Shown piece after piece: positions 5,380 to 12,714 of a stretch of 20,225 bases of DNA. This DNA is from JBPOHE01 sp052035915 (GTDB lineage Bacteria > Pseudomonadota > Gammaproteobacteria > Chromatiales > Chromatiaceae). The stretch covers positions 1-20,225 of the forward strand of contig JBPOHE010000096.1 of assembly GCA_052035915.1 (NCBI GenBank), given 5' to 3'. The notes beneath the pieces were generated by a model, which was not told the origin of the DNA, did no database searches, and saw only the letters and a program-made list of their open reading frames with translations. Position 1 is the stretch's first letter; each line of letters starts with the position of its first letter. The position numbers and the translations under genes are program-made.

Positions 5380-7041
5380 TCAATCGGCTTCCCGGATAAT
5401 GAAAGGAATGCCCGGCTCGCGCAAGGCGGCTTGTAATCGCATCAGGGTTTCCGGCCCGGCGATCCCGTCCGCCTGGAGACCATTGGCCTCCTGAAACGCC
5501 GCCAAGGCCGTCTTGAGTTCGGCATCGAAGTGATCGTTCATCGGGGTCTCGCCGCCCTGGGCCCCGCCCCCCAACCGCTGGAGCGCCGACCGCAACCAGA
5601 CCAGTGCCCGGGACGGAGAACGCGGCCCGATGGTCCTCAGGCCCTCGGGAGGACGCCATAACAACTGGTAGTCGCCCAACCAATAGGGTTCCAGCTCGCT
5701 GATGGGGAGAGATTGGCGCCCCCCCGGCGTCTCCAGGGTAACCTGGAGACGCCCCAACCCCACGACCAGCACCAGGCCGGCGTTTTTTCCCTGGCGATAC
5801 ATTGGCAGCAGGGCCGGCAAGGCGTATTGGCGTAGATTGTTCCAGGTGCCTCGGAGTTCCCGACATATCAAACCCGTAGCGGCGGCCTGGGCACAGAGAT
5901 CCGCCTCCACCTCGGTCACGGGTTTTACCCCCCAGAGTTCCAGCAACCCCTGCCGCCCTTGATTCGCCGACAAGACCAGGGTCCCGATATCCCGTTCTCC
6001 CCGCACCGGCTCCTTGGGAAGATCCCGCAGCGATTCGGACGGCGCCTCCCCGGGCGCGACCGTCTCGGGACCGGCCGGGACGCCGAGCTGTCTGATCCAG
6101 GCTCCCCACTTGTCCCAGCTCAGGGTGTTCAACAAGGGACCATGATCCATCCCCCAGAACAGGCCGACTCCCATCATCCCCAGGGCGAAAGCGATCGCCA
6201 GGAAACGCAACAAGGGTGGTCCACCGGACGGATACTCCCCCGCCAGCTCCCGGGCCGCCTGTCCAATCATTCGCCAGCCGACCTGCTGTCGCCGCCGGGC
6301 ATAGGCCCCCAACAAGGCGCGATCGCAGAGGTTGTTGATGAGTCGCGGCACCCCGCCGCTGAGCCGATGCAGACGGCGCAGGGCGGCGCGACTGAAGAGT
6401 CGTCGTTCGACACCGGCCACGGCGAGCCGATGGCGGACGTATTCCCCGGTCTCCCAAGCGCCCAGGGGCCGCAGATGGAAACGGGCCGTGATCCGCTGGG
6501 CCAACTGCCGCAGCCTCGATTGTCCCAGCAGATCGCGCAATTCCGGCTGGCCGACGAGAAAAATCTGTAGCAATTTGCGCTTGTCCGTCTCCAGATTCGT
6601 CAGCAGGCGGATTTCCTCCAACACCTCGGCGCTCAGGTTCTGGGCCTCGTCGATGAGTAGGATCGAGCGACGGCCTTCGCTATGGGCGCGCAACAGCGAC
6701 TGATTGAGCCGATCCACCAGGTCCTTGACCGAAGACTCCGAGACCCCGACCTCGATACCGAATTCCCGGCACACCGTCTTCAGCAACTCGACCACGCTCA
6801 GATTGGGGTTGAGCACCAGGGCCAGATCCACATCCCCCGGGAGTTGTTCGAGAAAGGCCCGGCACAGGGTCGTCTTGCCGGTGCCCACCTCGCCGGTCAG
6901 GAGCACGAAGCCGCCGCCGGCATTCACCCCATAGAGCAGATGGGCCAGGGCCTCCCGGTGCTGAGGGCTGAGATAGAGAAAGACCGGATCCGGGGTGATG
7001 GAGAACACCGGCTCCCGGAGTCCGAAATACTGGGTATACAT
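5380..7041 (-). CDS. gspA: GspA/ExeA-like AAA ATPase with peptidoglycan-binding domain
   Basis: 553 aa. The N terminus MYTQYFGLREPVFSITPDPV is typical of ExeA/GspA ATPases. Walker A is GEVGTGKTT (50-58) and Walker B is SILLIDEAQ (126-134). An AAA lid region runs to about 265, with one membrane segment at about 277-297 (LLRFLAIAFALGMMGVGLFW). The periplasmic part ends with a PG_binding_1 domain at about 500-545 (LKTALAAFQEANGLQADGIA). The family uses ATP in the cytoplasm to drive periplasmic remodelling that lets the type II secretin assemble; GspB is its partner, encoded just downstream. The gene follows the uracil-DNA glycosylase gene by 94 bases on the same strand. A similar protein class (MshM, pilus biogenesis) shares the ATPase domain, but the GspB neighbour favours GspA. 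Confidence 0.9.
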   Translation of the reverse strand: MYTQYFGLREPVFSITPDPVFLYLSPQHREALAHLLYGVNAGGGFVLLTGEVGTGKTTLCRAFLEQLPGDVDLALVLNPNLSVVELLKTVCREFGIEVGVSESSVKDLVDRLNQSLLRAHSEGRRSILLIDEAQNLSAEVLEEIRLLTNLETDKRKLLQIFLVGQPELRDLLGQSRLRQLAQRITARFHLRPLGAWETGEYVRHRLAVAGVERRLFSRAALRRLHRLSGGVPRLINNLCDRALLGAYARRRQQVGWRMIGQAARELAGEYPSGGPPLLRFLAIAFALGMMGVGLFWGMDHGPLLNTLSWDKWGAWIRQLGVPAGPETVAPGEAPSESLRDLPKEPVRGERDIGTLVLSANQGRQGLLELWGVKPVTEVEADLCAQAAATGLICRELRGTWNNLRQYALPALLPMYRQGKNAGLVLVVGLGRLQVTLETPGGRQSLPISELEPYWLGDYQLLWRPPEGLRTIGPRSPSRALVWLRSALQRLGGGAQGGETPMNDHFDAELKTALAAFQEANGLQADGIAGPETLMRLQAALREPGIPFIIREAD

Positions 7042-7135
7042 GAATCAGCCCGAGCGGTGACGGCACTCAATGTTCATCACGGTAAAAAACTCTGTCTCCC
7101 GCTGTCGGGGTGGCCGGTTGGAAACATCGCTGTTT

Positions 7136-7750
7136 TCAGAGATGGGCGGGCTGTCCCGGCCAGGCCGGATGGCGACCGATCCTTTCCAGCGCCTGGTGCA
7201 AGAGCGATTTCCCGGGTTCGACCCGATGCCAGACCGAGGCCCCGGAAGGGTGCGGCAAGGGGATGAGATCGAAACCCACCCCCTCGAACTCACATTGAAA
7301 ACTCCTGCCGACCACCTCATCCAGCCGCGTCAGGGAGAGAAACTGCTGGATAGCGAGCTTGCCGACCGGCACCACCAGTTTCGGGCGCAAGAGCGTCACT
7401 TCATGTCGACGCCAGAGGGAACAGTGGGCGACCTCTGCCGCATCCGGCACCCGGTCCCCGCCTTTGGGATGTTTGCCGGGGAAACAACGGCAGACCGCCG
7501 CCATATAGATCCGACGGCGAAACTCCGGCTCCTCCAGACCGATGGAGGCGAACCAGCGGAACAGGGTTTTCCCCGCCGTCCAGGCGAAGGGCCGGGCCAC
7601 CTCGATCTCCTTCGATCCCGGGGCCTGCCCCACCAGCATCACCTCCGAGTGGACGGGTTGACCGACCACTGGTGGACCGAACATCCCCGGACAGGCGGTG
7701 CAATCACGGATCTGGTTCAACAGGGACTCGATCCCCGACAGGCCATGCAT
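7136..7750 (-). CDS. Uracil-DNA glycosylase family protein (Fe-S type)
   Basis: 204 aa. The motif VGQAPGSKEIEVARPFAWTA followed by GKTLFRWF corresponds to the GxAPG...PF...AG uracil-recognition motif of family 4/5-type UDGs. AVCRCFPGKHPKGGDRVPDA matches the family-5-like CFPGK segment, and HPSGASVWHR is the C-terminal HPS motif. Cys pairs near the N terminus (CTACP) and in the middle (CRC, then C in EVAHC) could ligate a 4Fe-4S cluster. The role would be removal of uracil or deaminated bases from DNA. The start at 7750 was chosen because GGAG lies just upstream; the frame continues to 7876 only through an inverted-repeat element. The gene sits downstream of the NodJ-like permease, separated by that element. 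Confidence 0.85.
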   Translation of the reverse strand: MHGLSGIESLLNQIRDCTACPGMFGPPVVGQPVHSEVMLVGQAPGSKEIEVARPFAWTAGKTLFRWFASIGLEEPEFRRRIYMAAVCRCFPGKHPKGGDRVPDAAEVAHCSLWRRHEVTLLRPKLVVPVGKLAIQQFLSLTRLDEVVGRSFQCEFEGVGFDLIPLPHPSGASVWHRVEPGKSLLHQALERIGRHPAWPGQPAHL

Positions 7751-7766
7751 CAGTTTCTCCTCAGAG

Positions 7767-7904
7767 CTGGTGAAAGAACCGTCGCGAGCAGCCAGAGGGC
7801 AAGGCGCACGGAGCGCAGAACGCGAGACAGTACCAAGACGTACGGCGAGCGTGCGAGCACCGCGCAACGCTGCCATCGGGACGCGCAGTAGGTTCTTTCA
7901 CCAG
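7767..7904. mobile_element. 138-bp inverted-repeat (MITE-like) element
   Basis: CTGGTGAAAGAACC (7767-7780) and its exact reverse complement GGTTCTTTCACCAG (7891-7904) bound a non-coding GC-rich core with several sub-palindromes (for example ACGTAC near 7840). It fits exactly between the glycosylase start and the permease stop at 7908-7910. The ends differ from those of the 3565-3746 element, so it is a different family. No second copy is in the window. It may also act as an mRNA stem or insulator between the two genes. Confidence 0.65.
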
Positions 7905-7907
7905 CGC

Positions 7908-8684
7908 TCAGACCAACAGGCGACGCCGCACCATCACCACCGCCAGATAATAGCTGACGAGGGTGAAGCCGAGCAGCACCCCGAGATGCAGCCAGGGCGA
8001 TGTCGGCATCTGCCCGGCCACCAATGGACGCACCAGGGCCACGGCATGGGTCAAAGGCAAAAATTGCACCAGGCCCTGCATCGATTCCGGCAGGGTCGAG
8101 ACCGGATAAAAAACCCCGCTGACCAGCAACATCGGGGTGATCACCAGCACGAAGTAGTAGTTGAAGAAATCATAGCCCCCGGCGACGGCGGTCATGATGA
8201 TGGCGGGACCGGCGAAACAGAGTCCGATCAGGAACACCAGGGGGATCACCCCCAGCGCCGACCAGCTCTCCACGGCGCCGAGAAAGACGGCTACGAGCAG
8301 GATCGCCAGACCACTGAACAGGCTCTTGGTGGCACACCAGAGCATCTCCCCGGCGATGATGTCATCCACATCCAGGGGGGTGGCGAGCAGGGCGTCGTAG
8401 GTATGCTGGGGCACCATGCGGGTGAAGACCGAATACATCCCCTCGAAGGAGGCGGTGGACATCGCCGAGGAGGCCAGGGTGCCGGAGGCGAGAAAACTCA
8501 GGTAGGACATCCCGGCCATGTCGCCGATGTAGTAGCCGAGCCCCAGGCCCAGACCGAGCAGATAGAGGGTCGGTTCGCCGAAGTTCATCAGGATCGCCGG
8601 TCCGATGAGGCGGCGCCAGACGAGCAGATTGCGTCGCCATACCGCCAAGGCCCGTCGCCTGATACGAGGTATCTCCCAGTGCAT
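7908..8684 (-). CDS. NodJ-like ABC-2 type permease
   Basis: 258 aa, about six membrane segments. The N terminus (MHWEIPRIRRRALAVWRRNL) and the run FGEPTLYLLGLGLGLGYYIG fit the NodJ group of ABC-2 exporters, which in rhizobia export lipo-chito-oligosaccharides. The C terminus has the typical YYFVLVITPMLLVSGVFYPV and LPLTHAVALVRPL segments. The start ATG shares one base with the TAA of the ATPase gene (TAATG at 8682-8686), so the two are translationally coupled and form one transporter. In a non-rhizobial gammaproteobacterium the substrate cannot be told from sequence; NodIJ-type pairs are widespread in non-nodulating bacteria. Confidence 0.88.
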   Translation of the reverse strand: MHWEIPRIRRRALAVWRRNLLVWRRLIGPAILMNFGEPTLYLLGLGLGLGYYIGDMAGMSYLSFLASGTLASSAMSTASFEGMYSVFTRMVPQHTYDALLATPLDVDDIIAGEMLWCATKSLFSGLAILLVAVFLGAVESWSALGVIPLVFLIGLCFAGPAIIMTAVAGGYDFFNYYFVLVITPMLLVSGVFYPVSTLPESMQGLVQFLPLTHAVALVRPLVAGQMPTSPWLHLGVLLGFTLVSYYLAVVMVRRRLLV

Positions 8685-9649
8685 TAGTCCCGCAACTCCC
8701 GCCCGGTCAAGCGTAAAAAAACGTCCTCCAGCCCGCGTGGCCGATGCAGGAACACCAGATCGGATCTGGCTTCCAGCCGCGCCAACAAGGGCGCCGGGCT
8801 GTCGGTATAGCAATACAGACTGTCGCCCATGCGCTCGACGCGGCAGCCCAGCTCGCCGGCCAAGGTCTCCAGGGCCGGCGTGACCGCGGCGCGGATTTCG
8901 ATGACCTCGGGCTCGACATGCCGCTCCACCAGGACCCTGGGTGAACCGCGATCGAGGATGCGCCCCTGGTCCATGATGACCAGTTCGTCGCAGAGTCGCT
9001 CCGCCTCCTCCATGTAATGGGTGGTGAGGATCAGGGTGGTCCCTTGGGCCCGCAACTGCGCCAGACGCCCCCAGATCAGGTGCCGTGCCTGGGGATCCAG
9101 TCCGGTGGTGGGCTCATCGAGGATGACCAGTTCGGGATCGTTGATCAGCGCCCGGGCGATGGTCAAACGCCGTTTCATGCCACCCGAGAGAGTGTCGGTC
9201 CTGGCCTGGCGACGCTCACCCAGGGCGGCGAAGTCCAGCAATCGCTCGATGCGGGGACCGAGGAGACGGGAAGGGATACCGAAATAACCGCCATAGACCC
9301 GCAGGTTCTCGACCACGGAAAAATCCGGATCCAGGTTATCGGTCTGGGGAACCACGCCGACCTTGGCCCGGACCTCCCGCGCCCGCTCCGGGATCGGCAG
9401 CCCGAAGACCCGCAGCTCGCCGCCGGTCTTCGGCGTCACGCCCAGCAACATCCGCAGGGTGGTGGTTTTCCCGGCGCCGTTGGGACCGAGAAAACCAAAG
9501 CACTTGCCGTATGGGACCTGGAAGTCCAGGCGATCCACCACCAGATGGGCGCCATAGCTTTTGGTCAGACCCCGGGCGGTGACGATGGATTCGTCCCTCC
9601 CGGCCACCAAGACCCGACATTCCCGGTTCAGCGCGAACTGATCGCTCAT
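8684..9649 (-). CDS. NodI-like ABC transporter ATP-binding protein
   Basis: 321 aa. Walker A is GPNGAGKTT (55-63), the ABC signature is LSGGMKRR (154-161), and Walker B with D-loop reads LVILDEPTTGLDP (174-186); the switch His is in LTTHYMEEAERLCDE. The C-terminal ~80 residues after RILDRGSP are the regulatory extension typical of NodI/DrrA-type ATPases. It energises the NodJ-like permease. Start at 9649 (MSDQFALN) was chosen because the upstream frame to 9940 has unlikely composition; a later start near SIVTARGL is possible, since the first 20 residues add nothing conserved. Upstream lies the 409-base region shared with tadA. Confidence 0.9.
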   Translation of the reverse strand: MSDQFALNRECRVLVAGRDESIVTARGLTKSYGAHLVVDRLDFQVPYGKCFGFLGPNGAGKTTTLRMLLGVTPKTGGELRVFGLPIPERAREVRAKVGVVPQTDNLDPDFSVVENLRVYGGYFGIPSRLLGPRIERLLDFAALGERRQARTDTLSGGMKRRLTIARALINDPELVILDEPTTGLDPQARHLIWGRLAQLRAQGTTLILTTHYMEEAERLCDELVIMDQGRILDRGSPRVLVERHVEPEVIEIRAAVTPALETLAGELGCRVERMGDSLYCYTDSPAPLLARLEARSDLVFLHRPRGLEDVFLRLTGRELRD

Positions 9650-10058
9650 TCGACCCGCAACACCCTCAACCCCACGGCCGCCACTTCCCCTTACCCCTCC
9701 CGGCCAGCCATGGAAAACCCAAAACCCTGGCCGAGCTCGCGTCCGAGATCCTCTTCGCCCCAGACTTCCGCTAATGATAAAGGCTTCCCAAGGTCGCCGG
9801 TACGGACTTGAAAGGGATAAAATCCGCGCCGGTTGGGTCGGGCCGCCGGAAACCTCCTTTCCATGGCCGGGTCCGCACAGGTCGGACCGACAGAAGAGGG
9901 GCCGGCTACGGACAGATTTCTTGATCACGCCTCCGGGCATGAGGCCGAAACAGGACCATGAATAAATCTCATCTATATAAAGCTATTTTCAAATTTATTT
10001 TATTTATTGCTACTGCCAATTCACCCAGACCCGGTGAATCTCCGCTCATCGGCCACCA
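9650..10058. promoter_or_regulatory. Divergent intergenic region with AT-rich tract
   Basis: 409 bases between the divergent NodI-like ATPase and tadA. No convincing gene is present. The segment 9958-10018 is strikingly AT-rich (ATCTATATAAAGC, then AAATTTATTTTATTTATTGC) in otherwise GC-rich DNA and is the likely promoter zone for tadA. I could not identify a clear -35/-10 pair. The rest looks like decayed sequence. Confidence 0.4.
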
Positions 10059-10652
10059 ATGACCGAGGAAGCCACTCAGGCCGAGACCGATTTCGATGGG
10101 ACAGACGAGTTCTGGATGCGTCAGGCCATCGCCCTCGCGCACCGGGCCCAACTGGAAGGCGAGGTGCCGGTGGGGGCGGTGCTGGTGCGGGACGGCGAAC
10201 TCCTCGGCGAAGGCTGGAACAGCCCCATCGGTCGCCACGACCCCAGCGCCCACGCCGAGATCCTCGCCCTGCGGCAGGCCGGCAGTCGGGTAGGAAACTA
10301 TCGTCTACCCGGCACCGCACTCTATGTGACCCTGGAACCCTGCCCGATGTGCGCCGGGGCGATCATCCAGGCCCGGGTGGCCCGGGTGATCTATGGTGCC
10401 CCTGACCCCAAGGCGGGGGCCGCCGGCAGTCGCTTCGATCTGCTGCCCTCGGATCACAGATTCAACCACCGTACCCAGTGTGTCGGCGGTCTGCTGGCGG
10501 AGGAATGCGGGCACTTGCTGCGGTCCTTTTTCGCCGCGCGACGGAAAAAAGCGAAGCCGGGGCCGGAAATTCCGCCCGAGCGACATCAGAAACCCGAACC
10601 TGCACCGATGGCGACAGCCTCCCGGGAAAAGGCATGCCGAAACTCCTGTTGA
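10059..10652 (+). CDS. tadA: tRNA-specific adenosine deaminase
   Basis: 197 aa. TadA converts the wobble adenosine-34 of tRNA-Arg(ACG) to inosine. The zinc/catalytic motifs of the cytidine/deoxycytidylate deaminase fold are present: HAE at 65-67 (SAHAEILALRQA) and PCPMC with C95 and C98 (LEPCPMCAGAI). VPVGAVLVRDGELLGEGWN and DPKAGAAGSRFDLL are standard for the family. The C-terminal ~40 residues form a Lys/Pro-rich tail not needed in the family. The last 19 bases overlap the start of the radical SAM gene, so the two are probably co-transcribed. Start at 10059 gives a short N-terminal extension before the conserved WMRQAIALA helix. Confidence 0.95.
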   Translation: MTEEATQAETDFDGTDEFWMRQAIALAHRAQLEGEVPVGAVLVRDGELLGEGWNSPIGRHDPSAHAEILALRQAGSRVGNYRLPGTALYVTLEPCPMCAGAIIQARVARVIYGAPDPKAGAAGSRFDLLPSDHRFNHRTQCVGGLLAEECGHLLRSFFAARRKKAKPGPEIPPERHQKPEPAPMATASREKACRNSC

Positions 10653-11932
10653 TTACTGCCTCGGCGCCGGAGATCCGGCAGTTGAGGCGCTCGCGGGTGC
10701 TCAATTTTCAGCAGATCACCATGCCCTATCTGGCCGCCAGGGTTCCCCCCGGCTGGGAGGTGAGTCACATCGACGAAGAAGTCGAGGCCATCGACTGGGA
10801 GCTGGAGGTCGATCTGGTGGGGATCACCTTTCACACCCCGAGCGCCTGGCATGCCTATGCCATCGCCGCGCGCTTCCGCTCCCGGGGCATCTGTGTGGCG
10901 CTGGGGGGTCCCCATGTGACCTTGCTGCCCGCCGAGGCCGCCCAGCATGCGGATGTGGTCTTCATCGGCGAGGCGGAGGGCCTCTGGGAGGACTTTCTGC
11001 GGGGCTTCGAGAGCGGTACCCACCTGCGCGCCTATCGGCCCACCAGTGCCCCCTCCCTCGATCAAATCCCCATGGCGCGCAAGGACTTGTTCCATCGGCG
11101 CGATCATACCAACGGCGTGCTCTTCGCCACCCGGGGCTGCCCCAACCGCTGCGATTTCTGCACCATCGGGGTGATGTATCGGCAAAAATTCCGCAAGCGA
11201 CCGGTGGCGGAGGTGGCGGCGGAGTATGCCTCCTTCCGGGGAAAAGTCATTATCTTCTGGGACGACAACATCGCCGCCGATAGGCAGTATGCGAAGGCCC
11301 TGTTTCACGCCATCGCCCCCTATCGCAAATGGTGGAGCAGTCAGGCCAGCATCCATGCCGGGCAGGACGATGAATTCCTCGAGGCGGCGGCTCGCAGCGG
11401 CTGCAAACAGTTGTTTCTCGGCCTGGAGTCGATCTCGTCCGAAAGCATGCGGGAGGTGCGAAAGTCGTTCAATCGGGTGGATGAGTATCAGCGGATCATC
11501 GACCGCATCCAGGCCCATGGGATCGCCGTCCAAGCGGGGATCGTTTTCGGTTTCGATCATGATTCGCCGCGGATCTTCCAGGACACCCTGGATTTTCTGG
11601 AACGGGCCGGGGTGCAGAACGCCACTTTCAATATTCTGACGCCGTTTCCCGGCACACCCCTATTTCACCGGCTGGAAGCCGAAGGCCGCCTCCTCACCCG
11701 GGACTGGCCGAAATATAACAGCCGCCAGGATGTGGTCTATCAACCCAAGCAGATGAGCCCGGCGGAACTCCTGGCCGGGTTTCGCTATGCGAACGAACGC
11801 TTTTATTCCCTTTCCAGCATCGCCAAGCGCCTGTCTCGCTCAGCGGTGCAACTCTGGTGGACCCTGCCGTTGAATCTGGCCTACAACTATCGCTGGCGGC
11901 AGGCCAAGGGACGGCCCGTCAGCCTTCCATAG
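10634..11932 (+). CDS. B12-binding radical SAM protein
   Basis: 432 aa. An N-terminal cobalamin-binding-like domain (about 1-135; VDLVGITFHTPSAWHAYAIA and GICVALGGPHVTLLP) is followed by a radical SAM core with the CxxxCxxC motif at C169, C173 and C176 (TRGCPNRCDFCTIG). Later core strands include VIIFWDDNIAADR, LFLGLESIS and AGIVFGFDHDS, and the C-terminal extension contains FNILTPFPGTPLF. This is the class that holds methyltransferases and cyclases such as BchE- and HpnR-like enzymes; the substrate cannot be assigned here. The start ATG at 10634 overlaps the end of tadA by 19 bases; the frame extends upstream to 10478 but only inside tadA. Repeat copy 2 begins right after its stop. Confidence 0.9.
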   Translation: MPKLLLITASAPEIRQLRRSRVLNFQQITMPYLAARVPPGWEVSHIDEEVEAIDWELEVDLVGITFHTPSAWHAYAIAARFRSRGICVALGGPHVTLLPAEAAQHADVVFIGEAEGLWEDFLRGFESGTHLRAYRPTSAPSLDQIPMARKDLFHRRDHTNGVLFATRGCPNRCDFCTIGVMYRQKFRKRPVAEVAAEYASFRGKVIIFWDDNIAADRQYAKALFHAIAPYRKWWSSQASIHAGQDDEFLEAAARSGCKQLFLGLESISSESMREVRKSFNRVDEYQRIIDRIQAHGIAVQAGIVFGFDHDSPRIFQDTLDFLERAGVQNATFNILTPFPGTPLFHRLEAEGRLLTRDWPKYNSRQDVVYQPKQMSPAELLAGFRYANERFYSLSSIAKRLSRSAVQLWWTLPLNLAYNYRWRQAKGRPVSLP

Positions 11933-11933
11933 C

Positions 11934-12077
11934 CAGGGGCCAAGGTCTGTTGCCGCGGTTATTGTTCTGATTAAGAGAACAATGTATGTTTAATTTCTTC
12001 TTTTATTGCTAAAAATAGAACGAAAATCCGGCCTTTCCGCTTGATGCCCGGGAGGCGAGGGTTTCCAAACAGTTTCT
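11934..12077. repeat. Intergenic repeat family, copy 2
   Basis: Begins directly after the radical SAM stop and ends with TTTCCAAACAGTTTCT (12062-12077), matching 14 or 15 of 16 bases of the right terminal repeat of copy 1. The left section (GGGGCCAAGGTCTGTTGCC) matches copy 1 near 3604-3624. The section 12025-12060 (GGCCTTTCCGCTTGATGCCC, then GGGAGGCGAGG) is nearly identical to 3697-3730. The left terminal repeat is missing. It ends 52 bases before the CMD gene start. Confidence 0.8.
11961..11983. repeat. Dyad ATTGTTCT-N7-AGAACAAT, copy 2
   Basis: ATTGTTCT (11961-11968), seven bases, AGAACAAT (11976-11983): a perfect 8-7-8 dyad. A looser partner (ATTGCT-N6-AGAACGAA) is at 12005-12024. It could be an operator or a small RNA hairpin. 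Confidence 0.7.
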
Positions 12078-12128
12078 GATCCGTCTCTCCATGAATCCCC
12101 CCCTTTCCTCCCATAGCAGGACCCAGCC

Positions 12129-12704
12129 ATGAGCTTTGTCGAAACCCCGGAACACTACCCCTATGCCTGGTACCTCCGCCCCATCCTCGCCCTGATGCGC
12201 CGTCGTCTGGGCCACCTCCCCGAGTCGGTGCGGCTCTGGGCCAGGATGCCCCTGGCCTTTCTCGGTTTTCAGTTGCTGCATCGGGCGCTGGAAGGCAAAG
12301 CCTCGGTCCTGGACGGCCGCCTGCGGGCCTTGATCCGCACCCGCATCGCGCAACTCAACTCCTGCCATTTCTGTGTCGATCTGAATGCCTCCCAGGCCCT
12401 GGCCCGGGGCGCCACCCAGGCCCAGTTGGACGCCCTGGGCGATGTCCGCGCCTCCGATCTCTTCACGGACGCGGAACAGGCCGCCTTTGCCTATGCCGAG
12501 GCTGTCACCGGCACCGGCATCGACATCGATCCGGCCCTGATCGAGCGACTGCGCTTGGCCTACGGTGACCAGGGTATCCTCGAACTCGCGGCGCTGATCG
12601 GGCAGCAGAATCTCTCCGCCAAGTTCAACGCCGCGCTCGGCGTACCGGCGGAAGGCTATTGCCAAGCCCCCCGGCGTCCAACCGGCGCGGACAAGAGCGG
12701 CTGA
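12129..12704 (+). CDS. Carboxymuconolactone decarboxylase (AhpD-like) family protein
   Basis: 191 aa. The core resembles the CMD/AhpD fold: LRALIRTRIAQLNSCHFCVD with the redox CxxC at C79 and C82, followed by LNASQALARGATQAQLDALG and a second helical part (FAYAEAVTGTGIDIDPALIE). Members with CxxC often act as alkylhydroperoxidase-like peroxidase partners or thiol reductants; the substrate is not known here. The N-terminal ~45 residues (HYPYAWYLRPILALMRRRLG) are helical and partly hydrophobic. The gene lies 10 bases upstream of the TPR/VCBS lipoprotein gene, so the two are probably one operon. Repeat copy 2 occupies its upstream region. Confidence 0.88.
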   Translation: MSFVETPEHYPYAWYLRPILALMRRRLGHLPESVRLWARMPLAFLGFQLLHRALEGKASVLDGRLRALIRTRIAQLNSCHFCVDLNASQALARGATQAQLDALGDVRASDLFTDAEQAAFAYAEAVTGTGIDIDPALIERLRLAYGDQGILELAALIGQQNLSAKFNAALGVPAEGYCQAPRRPTGADKSG

Positions 12705-12714
12705 CAGGATCTCG

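Noticed and set aside
9774..9965. 63-codon plus-strand frame upstream of tadA
   Set aside because: No ribosome site, no family, and it lies in the divergent regulatory gap.
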